Notes: generated from the sequence alone by a model not told the origin. Shown: positions 1 to 8,094, counted from the stretch's first letter. The stretch: 64,000 bases of DNA from Nonomuraea pusilla (GCF_900109355.1 NZ_FOBF01000011.1:62001-126000), one strand, 5' to 3'. Made by a program: numbers and translations.

Positions 1-714
1 GGCGACGAGCGTGCCGTGCGCGGCGACGGCCAGTTCGAGGGTGAGCGTCCACCAGCGGCCGGTGTGGGCCCTGGTCAGGAACAGGCTGCCCTGGAACAGC
101 AGCAGGAACATGTAGAAGAAGCCGACCAGGTGCCCGCCCGTCGCCTCCATGGGGTGGTACCAGAAGGTGTAGACGGCCGCCCAGCTGAACAGGTAGCCGT
201 GGTAGCGGCGGGCGAAGTCCACGATCTCGCGGCGGATCGGCGCGGGCCGCCCGAGGAACAGCCCCCTCCGCCTGTTCTCCATGAGCAGCACGGCCACGAG
301 CAGCAGGATCACGGAGCCCTGCGAGCTGAAGATGGAGACGTCCTGGGCGAGCCCGTCGTAGAAGAGCTGGGTCTGCGCCAGGTGGAGGGCCACGAACCCG
401 CCGTTGACGGCGAGCGCGACCACGTTCACGCGATGCAGGCCGGAGGTGTAGCGGCCGACCCTGGTCCGCGCGTGGTGGACCAGCCACCAGAACGCGACCT
501 GGTGGGCGGCGTAGCAGAGCCAGGCCGACAGCCTGGTCCAGACGGTGGGGTCGGGGAGCTTCCAGTAGTACCAGGCCACACCCTGGTCGGGCGGCAGGAC
601 GATGCCGTCCAGCCGCAGGCCCAGCAGCCACACCAGGCCGGTGAGCGTCGCGCTGGCCGCCACACCGGTGAGGAGCACGCGCCCGGGCGCGGCGTTCTTC
701 AGCATGCTGAGCAT
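1..714 (-). CDS. Multi-pass membrane protein (C-terminus beyond window)
   Basis: Reading leftward from an ATG at 714 (or the in-frame ATG at 705) the minus strand stays open to base 1, so at least 238 residues are present and the C-terminus is missing. The product begins MLSMLKNAAPGRVLLTG and shows about six hydrophobic segments, for example around residues 12-30, 65-85, 97-115 and 125-145, separated by short basic loops such as MENRRRGLFLGRP. Hydrophobicity and loop charge point to an inner-membrane protein. I do not recognise the family and assign no function. It is divergent from the CsbD gene. Confidence 0.7.
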   Translation of the reverse strand, partial: MLSMLKNAAPGRVLLTGVAASATLTGLVWLLGLRLDGIVLPPDQGVAWYYWKLPDPTVWTRLSAWLCYAAHQVAFWWLVHHARTRVGRYTSGLHRVNVVALAVNGGFVALHLAQTQLFYDGLAQDVSIFSSQGSVILLLVAVLLMENRRRGLFLGRPAPIRREIVDFARRYHGYLFSWAAVYTFWYHPMEATGGHLVGFFYMFLLLFQGSLFLTRAHTGRWWTLTLELAVAAHGTLVA

Positions 715-748
715 TATTCGGAGATTCAGCCCGCTGAACAATGCCCGG

Positions 749-773
749 GTTTCCTTCCCCCGTTCTCGGATAG
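749..773 (+). promoter_or_regulatory. Candidate SigB/SigF-type stress promoter for the CsbD gene
   Basis: GTTTCC (749-754), a 13-base spacer and GGATAG (768-773) resemble the GTTT-N14-16-GGGTAT pattern of general-stress sigma factors. The element lies about 50 bases upstream of a csbD-like gene, a classical stress-sigma target. The match is imperfect, so this is an inference. Confidence 0.35.
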
Positions 774-822
774 GGGAGAGGTCTATCCAGTTCCGTCCAC
801 TTTCTGATGGAGGGGAGCGAGC

Positions 823-1017
823 ATGAGCGGCGAGGACGAGCTGTCCAACAAGGCCGAGGAGCTCAAGGGACAGGCGAAGGAGGGGCTGGGCCGCGTCACC
901 GACAACGAGAGCCTGCAGGCCGAAGGCCAGGCCGAACAGTCGAAGGGCAGGCTCAAGCAGGCCGGCGAGAAGATCAAGGATGCCGCCGCCCACGTCAAGG
1001 ACGCCTTCAAGCACTGA
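823..1017 (+). CDS. CsbD family stress protein
   Basis: A 64-residue, highly charged, helical protein (MSGEDELSNKAEELKGQAKE...) with the repeated KaxELKGqaKeg and GrlKqAGeKiKDA pattern of the CsbD family. The length is typical. The ATG follows a good ribosome site (GGAGGGGAG, 811-819). CsbD proteins are small soluble general-stress proteins whose biochemical role is unknown. The gene is single, and a stress-type promoter candidate lies just upstream. Confidence 0.9.
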   Translation: MSGEDELSNKAEELKGQAKEGLGRVTDNESLQAEGQAEQSKGRLKQAGEKIKDAAAHVKDAFKH

Positions 1018-1235
1018 TGACACCTGACCGGCGGGCCACGGCCGCACCGTCACCCGCCCCTCGCGCCGCCGGACCGCAGTGGCGATCCGGCCCCACCGCG
1101 AAGGGGTGGGCGGCGGGAACGCCGGCGCGAGCCGGAGAATTCGCAAAGTAAGGTCACCGGCACTCTCCGTGGTGAATCATGATGGCGGGGCAGGCAACCG
1201 GCCTCCCCTCGGCACCTCATCACCGCGGAGACCGC

Positions 1236-1955
1236 ATGCGAGCAGCCGCCATCCTCACCGGCGCCCGACCCCTGACCAGGATCACCACAGCGGCCGTGGG
1301 CTGCGCCCTGGTGACGGCGATCACGTCCGCGCCGGCCCACGCCGCGACCACGCAGGCCTACACCACCCCTGGCACCTACACCTTCGCCGTGCCGAACGGC
1401 GTCTCCCAGATCAAAGTGGTCCTGACCGGGGCCGGAGGAGGCGGCGACGGCAGCTTCTCCAGCCAGCAGGGCGTCCCCGCGGCGGGGGGCGGCGGTGGGG
1501 GCGGCGGCGCCACGTCGACCTGTGCCCTGCCCGTACGCCCCGGTGACACGCTCACCGTCACCGTCGGCGCGGGAGGCGCCGCCGGCTCGCGTGGCGTCCC
1601 GGGCGGTCGCGACTCCCGGGACGGCGGGAACTCCACTATCAGCTACACCGGCGCCGGCGGCGCCAGCGCCGAGGGGGGCCACCGAACGCTCCCCCATGAT
1701 TCCTACAGCGAGGGCGGCGCCGGCGGCTTCGCCCAGACCTGGTGCGCCGGCACCGATGCCGCCCTCAACTTCGGGCAGAAGGGCGCCGACGGCGAGAACA
1801 TCGGGGCCCGTGCAGGGGGCAGGCCGGGCATGCCCGGAGCCGGGGTCCACAGCGCCTGCCCCCGGGGCACCGGTGTAGGCGGCTACGGCGGCAGCGGCCC
1901 CGAGCGCAATCCCGGCCTCCCGGGCCAGAACGGCTGCGTCGTCCTCACTTACTAG
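1236..1955 (+). CDS. Secreted glycine-rich protein
   Basis: A 239-residue protein from ATG 1236, preceded by GCGGAG (1225-1230). Residues 1-37 form a signal peptide (basic start, hydrophobic core, ending APAHAA). The mature part opens with TPGTYTFAVPNGVSQIKVVL followed by long Gly/Ala loops, the signature of bacterial glycine-rich domain proteins in which a beta-sandwich edge precedes Gly-rich loops. Several Cys residues sit in the second half. No sortase motif or membrane anchor is visible, so it is probably released. The role is unknown; a matrix, surface or spore-coat role is only a guess. Confidence 0.75.
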   Translation: MRAAAILTGARPLTRITTAAVGCALVTAITSAPAHAATTQAYTTPGTYTFAVPNGVSQIKVVLTGAGGGGDGSFSSQQGVPAAGGGGGGGGATSTCALPVRPGDTLTVTVGAGGAAGSRGVPGGRDSRDGGNSTISYTGAGGASAEGGHRTLPHDSYSEGGAGGFAQTWCAGTDAALNFGQKGADGENIGARAGGRPGMPGAGVHSACPRGTGVGGYGGSGPERNPGLPGQNGCVVLTY

Positions 1956-2042
1956 CCCGCTCCCGGGCGCGGGCGCGGTGGACGCGTCCTCCACGGGCGC
2001 GTTCGGAGTTCGGCGCGATACCACCCGTGATCGTTTCCCTGC

Positions 2043-2079
2043 GGCCGTGCCTGCCGTTCGGTCGCCGGCAGGCACGGCC
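2043..2079. terminator. Strong hairpin after the glycine-rich gene
   Basis: Perfect 14-bp stem GGCCGTGCCTGCCG / CGGCAGGCACGGCC with a 9-base loop, 88 bases past the stop codon. There is no T-run, which is normal for terminators in GC-rich actinomycetes. Confidence 0.55.
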
Positions 2080-2244
2080 ACAGCGGGGCGACGGGATCGC
2101 GGACGCTGACGGTCACTTCGCTGCGTCCGCGCACGCGTGTCAACGCCTGTCGGCGCCATCGAGAGACGCCACCACCCAGGAGGGATGATGCCGCTCACGG
2201 CCACTCCGTTCGGTGGCCGGGGTGGCGCCGGGCTTGAGCGTCGC

Positions 2245-2330
2245 TCATGTGTGCTCGCCCGCCTTGCGCAGCGCCACCAGATGCGCTTCCTGCCGAGCGT
2301 TCAGCTTGCCAACTCGCGCGCATAGGCGGG
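2245..2330 (-). pseudogene. Resolvase/invertase C-terminal HTH remnant
   Basis: The minus strand reads GKLNARQEAHLVALRKAGEH then T and a stop (TGA at 2247-2245). This matches the start of the helix-turn-helix tail of serine recombinases (pKL..rQ...lv.l..aGe.t). Everything N-terminal, including the catalytic Ser domain, is gone, as is the recognition helix. It abuts the IS5-type remnant. Confidence 0.5.
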
Positions 2331-2332
2331 TG

Positions 2333-2570
2333 TCATGGCCGGCATCCGGGGCGTGTGTCCCAGCGGTGGGCGGCCCAGGCTCGGCGGATCGGGCTACGGA
2401 CGGTGATGAGCGTGCGGCGAGATCGAAGAAGGCTCCGATGACGTTGACGCGCCGTTCGCGGCAGCGGGCGAGCCGGTTGAAGGCGTTCTGTCAGGCGTGG
2501 GCGCGCTCGACGTACCGCCGCTGGGTGGCTTGGACGGGCGCCTGGATGCCCTCACGGGCGATCCAGCCCG
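2333..2570 (-). pseudogene. IS5-type transposase C-terminal remnant
   Basis: Minus-strand reading gives REGIQAPVQATQRRYVERAH then A, an in-frame TGA, then QNAFNRLARCRERR, VNVIGAFFDLA and, after a one-base frame change, TLITVRSPIRRAW with a stop at 2335-2333. This is the family tail (rRWvVERt.aW.n.f.rLarcyERr....FfdLA...itvRsLiRraW). The fragment has a nonsense codon, a frameshift and no N-terminal DDE half, so it is dead. It points away from the IS1182-type copy next door, so the two are separate insertions. Confidence 0.7.
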
Positions 2571-2587
2571 CGGGCCCCGCCGACCGA

Positions 2588-2604
2588 GGGACACCGTTGG
2601 CGAA
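2588..2604 (-). repeat. Copy A of a 17-bp inverted repeat pair
   Basis: Minus strand TTCGCCAACGGTGTCCC is identical to plus-strand 5558-5574. Similarity continues imperfectly for about 20 bases on the 5' side in both copies. It may mark ends of related mobile elements; this is unproven. Confidence 0.5.
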
Positions 2605-2655
2605 ATAGATCAAACAGAAGCGGCCCCATGATCGAAAGGAAGCCTGGCGATCCGC

Positions 2656-4131
2656 ATTCGAGATGCGCTGGGTGTCCTGTTCCAGGACGAGGACTTCGCC
2701 ATGGCCTTCTCCACTCGTGGCCGTCCGGCGTTGTCACCTGCCCGGCTGGCGTTGGTGTCGATCCTGTAGTTCGGTGAGGGGCTGTCCGGCCGGCAGGCGG
2801 CCGAGGCCGTGCGAGCACGGATCGGTTGGAAGTACGCGCTCGGGCTGGAGCTGACCGACGCGGGCTTTGGCTACTCGGTGCTCAGCGAGTTCCGGGATCG
2901 CCTGGTTATAGGGTCGCTTGAACAAAGCCTGCTCGACACCATCCTGGAGCGCGCGGTAACTGCCGGGCTGCTTCGCGCCGGCGGTCGGCAGCGGACCGAC
3001 TCCACCCACGTGCTCATGGCCATGCGCACGATGAATCGGCTGGAGCAGGTGCATGAAACGGTGCGCGCCGCGCTCAGCGCGCTGGCCGCCGCATCCCCGA
3101 CTGGCAGCTGGCCCAGGCCGAACCCGGATGGTTCGAGCGCTACGAGGCCCGCGTTGAGGACTATCGACTGCCCAAGAACAAAGCTGAGCGCATCCAGCTC
3201 GGCCACGAGATCGGCGCCGACGGGAACGGCGTCCTGCGTGCGGTGTACTCGCAGAGCGCTCCTGGATGGTTGCGCGACATCCCCGCGGTGCAGGTCCTGC
3301 GCCACGTATGGATCCAGCAGTACGTCACCATCGACGATCAACTGCGCTGGCGAACCCCTGACGAGCAGCCGCCAGGCACTCTCCGCCAAATCTCGCCCTG
3401 CGACACCGACGCCCCGCACCTGATCACCAACGTGATCACCGCCCCGTCGCCCGGCAGCGACTACGAGGCCACCGGCCAGGTTCAGGAGCCTCTGGCTTCA
3501 CGGGAGCTGACGCCGACGGTGCATCTGGCCGACAAGGGTTACATGAGCGCGCACAACCTCGCACGCGCCGATCGCCGCGGCATCGAACTGCTGGGACCGA
3601 TGATGCCCGACAACGCCTGGCAAAGCGCCGAAGGCAACGGCTTCGGCGTCAGCGACTTCGCCATCGATTGGGACAACCGTGTCATGACCTGTCCGACCGG
3701 AGCCACCAGCTTGCCCTGGGCCAGCGAGATCGATCAAGGCGGAACTCCGGTCATTCGTGTGCGGTTTTCGATGCGTGACTGCAGGGACTGTCTCAGCCGG
3801 GACCTTTGCACCCGTGGGACCAAGGCCGACGTATCACCCTGCGCCCGCGAGAGGAGCATGAAGCTCTGCAACGTGCCCGGCAGAGACAAAGCACCGACGA
3901 ATGGCAGCAACGCTACGCTCACCGAGCAGGCATCGAGGGCACCATCGCACAAGGTGTCACAAAGGCTTCGGCCTGCGGCGGTCGCGCTACCGCGGGAACG
4001 CCAAGACCCATCTCCAGCACCTACTCATCGCCGCGGCGATGAACCTCACCAGGCTCGACGCCTGGCTGACCGGAACGCCTCTGGCCCCGACCCGCACCTC
4101 TCACTTCGCCACTCTGCGTCCAGCAGCATGA
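2656..4131 (+). pseudogene. IS1182-family transposase, multiply inactivated
   Basis: Read across frames, the product follows the IS1182 transposase plan: RDALGVLFQDEDFAMAFSTR, SGRQAAEAVRARIGWKYALG, LSEFRDRL, QRTDSTHVL, GWFERYEARVEDYRLPKNKA, HLADKGYMSA, DCRDCLSRDLCTRG, HRAGIEGTIAQGV, KTHLQHLLIAAAMNLTRLDA. Damage: CAG to TAG nonsense at 2767-2769, frameshifts near 3090, 3805 and 3960, and an apparent loss of about 25-30 residues near 3410, where CDTDA runs straight into PHLITNV. The N-terminus is also short. The element cannot encode an active transposase. Terminal repeats were not identified with confidence. Confidence 0.85.
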
Positions 4132-4197
4132 ATAGGCGTTTCGTCTTGTCTGCTCCCGGGGAGTGAAGGCCGCACGGCAAGCGCAGTGAGGACGGCC

Positions 4198-4872
4198 TCA
4201 CTCTGCAGGCTGGCTTGTGGATAGCGGTGGCGTCTGCGGAGCAGGAACCTGTTCGAAGGCGTTCGAGACCCCGGGCATGCTCTTCGCCCTTCTGATCACT
4301 GGGCTGTAGTCCGCGCCGGGCTCCATGGTGAGGAGAAACGACTCGTTCATGGCTTCGATCCCTACGTCCGTCATCTGAGGAGCGAATTTGCGGAATCTGG
4401 CGAGTGCGGCGGCCTGATCCTCGAAGGTGACCCTCAAGACCCCTGGTAGTTCGCCCAGCCTTCGCTCGACGTCCGCCTTTTGCTGTTCGGTGATTGCCGT
4501 ACCCCTGCCCGGCGGGTCGGCCATGATGCCTCCGCACGCGGGCCATGGGGAGTCCTGCTTGCACAGAAAGACCCTGATCCCCGGCTCTTTCGAGCTCATC
4601 AGAACGAACTGGTGCAGGCTCGCCGCCCTGACGTCCTGGTCCGTTGCGGCACTGTGATCCGGTGACAGGGTTCCGCTGGGTGCCAGTGCGACCGCGGCCA
4701 CGATGCCGGCGAGGGCGACAGGTGCGGCCACGGCCACAAGCCGCAACCGGAGGGAGAAGCCGCGACGGCGACGGGTGGCGAAGGCGCGCGCGAGGTCGGC
4801 TTCGCGGCGGCGCTGGTAGGCGTCCTCGGTGTTGGGGCGCAAGGAGGTGATCAGGCCGTTGAGGTCCTTCAT
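4198..4872 (-). CDS. Membrane-anchored FtsX-extracellular-domain protein, coupled to ECF sigma
   Basis: 224 residues from ATG 4872, overlapping the sigma-factor stop as ATGA. Residues 1-45 are a charged cytoplasmic segment (MKDLNGLITSLRPNTEDAYQ...RRRR), about 48-70 one transmembrane helix, and about 95-210 an FtsX extracellular-domain-like fold: IRVFLCKQDSPWPACGG, TEQQKADVERRLGELPGV, ALARFRKFAPQ, ESFLLTMEPG, MPGVSNAFEQ. Two Cys lie in the first strand-loop. The four-helix permease part of true FtsX is absent. In FtsX this domain contacts cell-wall hydrolase regulators. Here position suggests a surface sensor or partner for the sigma factor; that is inference. Confidence 0.75.
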   Translation of the reverse strand: MKDLNGLITSLRPNTEDAYQRRREADLARAFATRRRRGFSLRLRLVAVAAPVALAGIVAAVALAPSGTLSPDHSAATDQDVRAASLHQFVLMSSKEPGIRVFLCKQDSPWPACGGIMADPPGRGTAITEQQKADVERRLGELPGVLRVTFEDQAAALARFRKFAPQMTDVGIEAMNESFLLTMEPGADYSPVIRRAKSMPGVSNAFEQVPAPQTPPLSTSQPAE

Positions 4873-5372
4873 GACTGCTCCAGGAACGTGGGCTGGGTGA
4901 GGTTGAGCGCGTCGGTGAGACGGCGACGGGCGCGGTGAAGCCGTACGTTGAAGGTGCGAGCCGAGCAACCGGTGATCTTCGCGGCCTCGGCCGGGGTGAG
5001 CCCGTACCAGCTGGCCAGCAGCACGGCCTCGGCATCGAGCTCGGATAGCTCCGCGAGCGCTGTCAGCGCCGCCTGCCGCTCGGCCACCTGCTCGGCCACG
5101 TCGTCAGCAGGGGCAAGTTCGGCGAGCCGTGCGACCAGATTGTGCCTGCGCGCGGTGGTACGGCGTTGCGTTCGTACCAAGTTGCGAGCCACGCCGAGCA
5201 GCCACGGCAGCGGCGGTTCCGGTAGGCGGCCGAGTTTTCGCCACGCGATCACAAAGGTCTCGCTGGCGATGTCCTCGGCCGTCTCCTGATCGGCTCGCAG
5301 CAGCACGTAGCTGAGCACGCTGCGGTAGTGCTGCTCATACAGCGCGGTGAGTCGCGCTTTTGAATCGTCCAC
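4869..5372 (-). CDS. ECF-type RNA polymerase sigma factor
   Basis: 167 residues from GTG 5372. Region 2 covers about 8-70 (LYEQHYRSVLSYVLLRADQ, ETAEDIASETFVIAWRKLGR, PWLLGVARNLVRTQRR) and region 4 about 105-155 (ELDAEAVLLASWYGLTPAEA, RTFNVRLHRARRRL). Size and organisation are those of an extracytoplasmic-function sigma factor, which binds core polymerase and directs it to a small regulon. The downstream gene starts inside its stop codon, a position usually held by an anti-sigma factor, but no zinc-binding HxxxCxxC anti-sigma domain is present there. Confidence 0.9.
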   Translation of the reverse strand: MDDSKARLTALYEQHYRSVLSYVLLRADQETAEDIASETFVIAWRKLGRLPEPPLPWLLGVARNLVRTQRRTTARRHNLVARLAELAPADDVAEQVAERQAALTALAELSELDAEAVLLASWYGLTPAEAAKITGCSARTFNVRLHRARRRLTDALNLTQPTFLEQS

Positions 5373-5429
5373 GCTTGGTAATGACCTCTACAGCCCCTTG
5401 ATTACCTGTCCGGGGAGAAATGATCTCTA

Positions 5430-5435
5430 GGTTCC
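5430..5435 (-). promoter_or_regulatory. Possible ECF -35 element (GGAACC) upstream of the sigma gene
   Basis: Minus strand GGAACC lies about 60 bases upstream of the GTG, matching the GGAAC core of many ECF -35 boxes and suggesting autoregulation. No clear -10 partner could be assigned. Confidence 0.25.
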
Positions 5436-5509
5436 CCTCCCGACGTTCTTGGTATGTGTGATCTCAGCGGTGGGCCGGGCCAGGCCCACGTCCCCCGACA
5501 CGTAATACA

Positions 5510-5539
5510 CCCCCGTCATCACAGTGATGATCACGGGGG
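5510..5539. terminator. Hairpin between YwqK-like gene and sigma gene
   Basis: CCCCCGTCATCAC and GTGATGATCACGGGGG pair with a small bulge around a one-base loop. It lies just past the end of the minus-strand YwqK-like gene and before the sigma gene, so it probably ends the former transcript. Confidence 0.5.
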
Positions 5540-5557
5540 CGCTTCCGTCTCATCTAC

Positions 5558-5574
5558 TTCGCCAACGGTGTCCC
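5558..5574 (+). repeat. Copy B of a 17-bp inverted repeat pair
   Basis: TTCGCCAACGGTGTCCC is identical to the minus strand at 2604-2588, about 3 kb away across the transposon graveyard and the sigma locus. Looser similarity extends upstream to about 5537. Confidence 0.5.
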
Positions 5575-5593
5575 GAGGAGGGCGCGGGCCCTG

Positions 5594-6003
5594 TCACGGC
5601 CACGACGCTCCGCCGTGGAGCGCCCGGAAGTGCAGCAGTGTCCGATGGTCCGATTCGGATTCCGTGAGCGTGTAGTCCTCTTCGAGGACGCCGTTCTCAT
5701 CCCACTGCTTCGCCCACAACGTGATGCCGTACTCGTACTCGCCGTCCTCTGCGAGCTGCCCGTTCCTGTGCCACTCCCGAGCCCGTCCGTGCAGCGCCCC
5801 CGCGCGAAGGCCGAGTCCACCATGGGCTGCCCCGACGGATAACACTCCTTCGTCGGCCCCCACTGCGGACCCGCCCGGTAGGTCGCCTCGGACCTGAGGA
5901 CGCCGTCGTTCTCCGTGAACGCGATCCCGGTGAAGGGCACGCCATCCAGGTAGTGAAGGCCGTCGTCTTCGTGGACGACTCGGTCTGCTGGGACTCGGTC
6001 CAT
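5594..6003 (-). pseudogene. YwqK-family antitoxin with single-base frameshift
   Basis: From ATG 6003 (AGGAAG ribosome site upstream) the protein has MORN-like repeats: LDGVPFTGIAFTENDGVL, RAGPQWGPTKECYPSGQPMV, DSAFARG. The reading then moves to another frame at a run of five G (plus-strand C run 5797-5801) and continues ALHGRAREWHRNGQLAEDGE, YEYGITLWAKQWDENGVLEE, to a stop at 5596-5594. Restoring one G gives an intact protein of about 135 residues. YwqK proteins are immunity/antitoxin-like repeat proteins. No toxin gene is adjacent. The defect may be a true mutation, slippage or an assembly error. Confidence 0.7.
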
Positions 6004-6240
6004 GGAGGCTTCCTAGCTGTCTGGTCGTCCGGTTCGACGGGCGCGTCCTGCCTGCTGCCGGCCCGGGCCACGGCAAGACCCGATCGATCCCCCCAACCCG
6101 CGCCTATTCGACCAGCTCAGCGTCACAAGGATTTTTCTCGCCGCCGATGCCTGTGCCGGTGTTTCTCCACCCGGCGTTCCGCCCTGCACGTCTACATGCC
6201 ATCAATGAAACGTCCAACTGCCCTCTTTACTTTCGTTGTC

Positions 6241-6810
6241 ATGAGAACCACAGCCAAGGCCGCGTTCACCGCGGCCCTGATCATCGCCACCATGTGGCCG
6301 GTAGGCGCGGCCACGGCCGCGGCCTCCCCACCCGAAGCCAAGCACTGCGTGGTGACCGGCACGGCCGGCCAGGTCGCGGAGGCGTCGGCGCGCAGATGCT
6401 TCGCCACTTTCAGGGAATCCATCGCGTTCGCCACGAACGGCAAGATCACAGACGCCCCGGTCAGCCCGGCGCAGGCGATGAACGACCGGGACTTCGTCGA
6501 GCGGCTGCGCCTGCCCGCCGCCCCCACGCCCGGCATCAGCGCCGAATACCGCAGCCTGGGCATCGCCTACGAACATGTCAACTTCGGCGGTGGCAGCCTC
6601 ACCTTCCGCGGCTCCGTGGGCTGCGGATGGCGGTATCCGGAGTTCGGCCAGCTGGGTGACTGGAACGACAAGATCAGCTCGGTGATGCCGTTGGCCTGCA
6701 ACCGCATGGTCCTCTACGTCGACTCCGACTTCGGCGGCGCCTCCCAGCCGTACGGCGCTTCGCCCCAGCTCGACATGAACGACCAGGCCAGTTCCGTCTC
6801 TTTCGAGTGA
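6241..6810 (+). CDS. Secreted calcium-binding beta-gamma-crystallin-like protein
   Basis: 189 residues from ATG 6241. Residues 1-28 are a signal peptide (MRTTAKAAF...GAATAAAS). The C-terminal half (about 105-189) is a beta-gamma-crystallin domain: YEHVNFGGGSLTF, a GSVGCGW loop, and two copies of the calcium motif (N/D)(N/D)xx(S/T)S, NDKISS and NDQASS. Cys pairs suit an extracellular fold. Microbial relatives bind calcium, and some inhibit proteases. Start codons further upstream exist, but 6241 gives the clean signal peptide. It is followed after 10 bases by another small secreted protein, so the two are probably co-transcribed. Confidence 0.75.
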   Translation: MRTTAKAAFTAALIIATMWPVGAATAAASPPEAKHCVVTGTAGQVAEASARRCFATFRESIAFATNGKITDAPVSPAQAMNDRDFVERLRLPAAPTPGISAEYRSLGIAYEHVNFGGGSLTFRGSVGCGWRYPEFGQLGDWNDKISSVMPLACNRMVLYVDSDFGGASQPYGASPQLDMNDQASSVSFE

Positions 6811-6820
6811 GGACGACCCC

Positions 6821-7195
6821 ATGGCGAAGATCGCACGTGCCCTCAGCTTCGCGACGGCAGCTGTCGCCGTCCTGACCTTGTCCGCCCCCTCGGCCGCGTG
6901 GGCCGGCGCCGACGAGCTCATCGCGGCCACCGACTGCGACGCCCGCAACGGCCGCTATCAGGCGAACGGCGGCACCTACATGGAGGACCGGAGCTACTAC
7001 CTGTACGACACCGTCAGCTGGTCCTCCAACGGCGAGACCCTCGTGAAGAACCGCTACAGCTTCCAGGGAACGGTCTCCACGTGGACGACGGGGCAATGGG
7101 TGGACAGCCCGATCGCCGGACGCGCCCTGTGTGTCAAGAACACCTCCACCGGCCAGATCCTCGACTCCTGGGAGGAGATGTGGGAGGACTGGTGA
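6821..7195 (+). CDS. Small secreted protein, unknown function
   Basis: 124 residues with a clear signal peptide (MAKIARALSFATAAVAVLTL, cleavage after AAWA). The mature part of about 95 residues is rich in Tyr, Trp and Ser (RSYYLYDTVSWSSNG, STWTTGQWVDSP, SWEEMWEDW) with two Cys that could form a disulfide. I do not recognise the family. A GAGG ribosome site lies within the 10-base gap after the crystallin gene, indicating an operon. Shared export and coupling suggest the two proteins act together outside the cell; this is inference. Confidence 0.7.
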   Translation: MAKIARALSFATAAVAVLTLSAPSAAWAGADELIAATDCDARNGRYQANGGTYMEDRSYYLYDTVSWSSNGETLVKNRYSFQGTVSTWTTGQWVDSPIAGRALCVKNTSTGQILDSWEEMWEDW

Positions 7196-7232
7196 CCTCC
7201 CCTTACCTGGCGGGCTGAGGTCCGCATTCTCC

Positions 7233-7266
7233 GTCCATGAACCGTACTGCGGACCGGTTCATGGAC
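7233..7266. terminator. Perfect hairpin closing the secreted-protein operon
   Basis: GTCCATGAACCG (7233-7244) and CGGTTCATGGAC (7255-7266) are perfect inverted repeats around a 10-base loop, 37 bases after the stop codon. Confidence 0.6.
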
Positions 7267-8094
7267 AGGGAGCCTCATCAGCAGTTTGCTGCACGTCTTC
7301 GCCCCGTTCCGCGGGGCGGAGTCCGTTTCCCTGAGCCTGAGCCAGACGCTCCCTGGCATCGCCCCATCCGCATCGCCCCATCCGCCTCGCCGCCTCCGTC
7401 GCAGCCAGCCTGCGTGATCGGCCACTCCTCGTCCTTCCGCGGGCAATGGCCTTCTCTCACGTTCGGCGGCGACTCCGGAGAGGATTGCGCATCTCGCCGG
7501 AGAATGGCGGTTGAGCAGGAGAAATACCCAGCAGAACCCAATCTCCAGGCTCTCTGGTCCACGACGGGTTCACGGCCGAGAACCACACGGCTTCTTGCGG
7601 GCTCGGCCGCGTCCGAGCGGCGCTCAGGGGTTCTGCTCCGCCTTACGGGGAGCGAGGCTTGGGGGCATGTCCCGTGGCGGCTCGGCGTGGAAGGCATGGG
7701 CACGCTCCACCTCACGCTGCCACGCCTTTCCCTCCGCTGACGTCACGAGGGCGGACAATGTCGGTCCTGATGTGGCGCCGGTCCTGTCGGCACTGACGAG
7801 CGCGTTCGCGCATGACGCACCGTCGGCATGAACCTGCTCCGCGAGCTGCTTCAAACTCATGGTGGCTTGAGCGCGGGCCGTCCTCTGCAGCACGGCCGTC
7901 ATGCGATCCGCCGACTCATGCGGGCGGGGGCGGGCACTCCTTTCCGATAGGGGGATGGAGGCTCCGCTCGTGTTCTCGCCGCTCGCCGGACGGGTCGCCA
8001 GCCACTGCGCAGTCACGTCGAGCAGGAATTTGGCAGAAGGCACGAGAACCGCGAGGCCGCGCGCATATCGCTTACAGCGGGGAGAACCTACGAG
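7267..8094. other. Gene-poor stretch
   Basis: No intact gene is convincing here. A minus-strand frame at about 7624-7850 contains MSLKQLAEQVHADG, reminiscent of an XRE-type helix-turn-helix, but no complete domain follows. Base and codon usage are less biased than in neighbouring genes, suggesting decayed or acquired DNA. Confidence 0.5.

Noticed and set aside
16..807. Long plus-strand open frame at the left edge
   Set aside because: Its translation is a low-complexity Gly/Glu/Pro/His mixture; the opposite strand encodes a coherent membrane protein over the same bases.
7237..7740. 167-codon plus-strand frame after the secreted-protein operon
   Set aside because: It begins inside the terminator hairpin and has no recognisable fold, ribosome site or codon bias.
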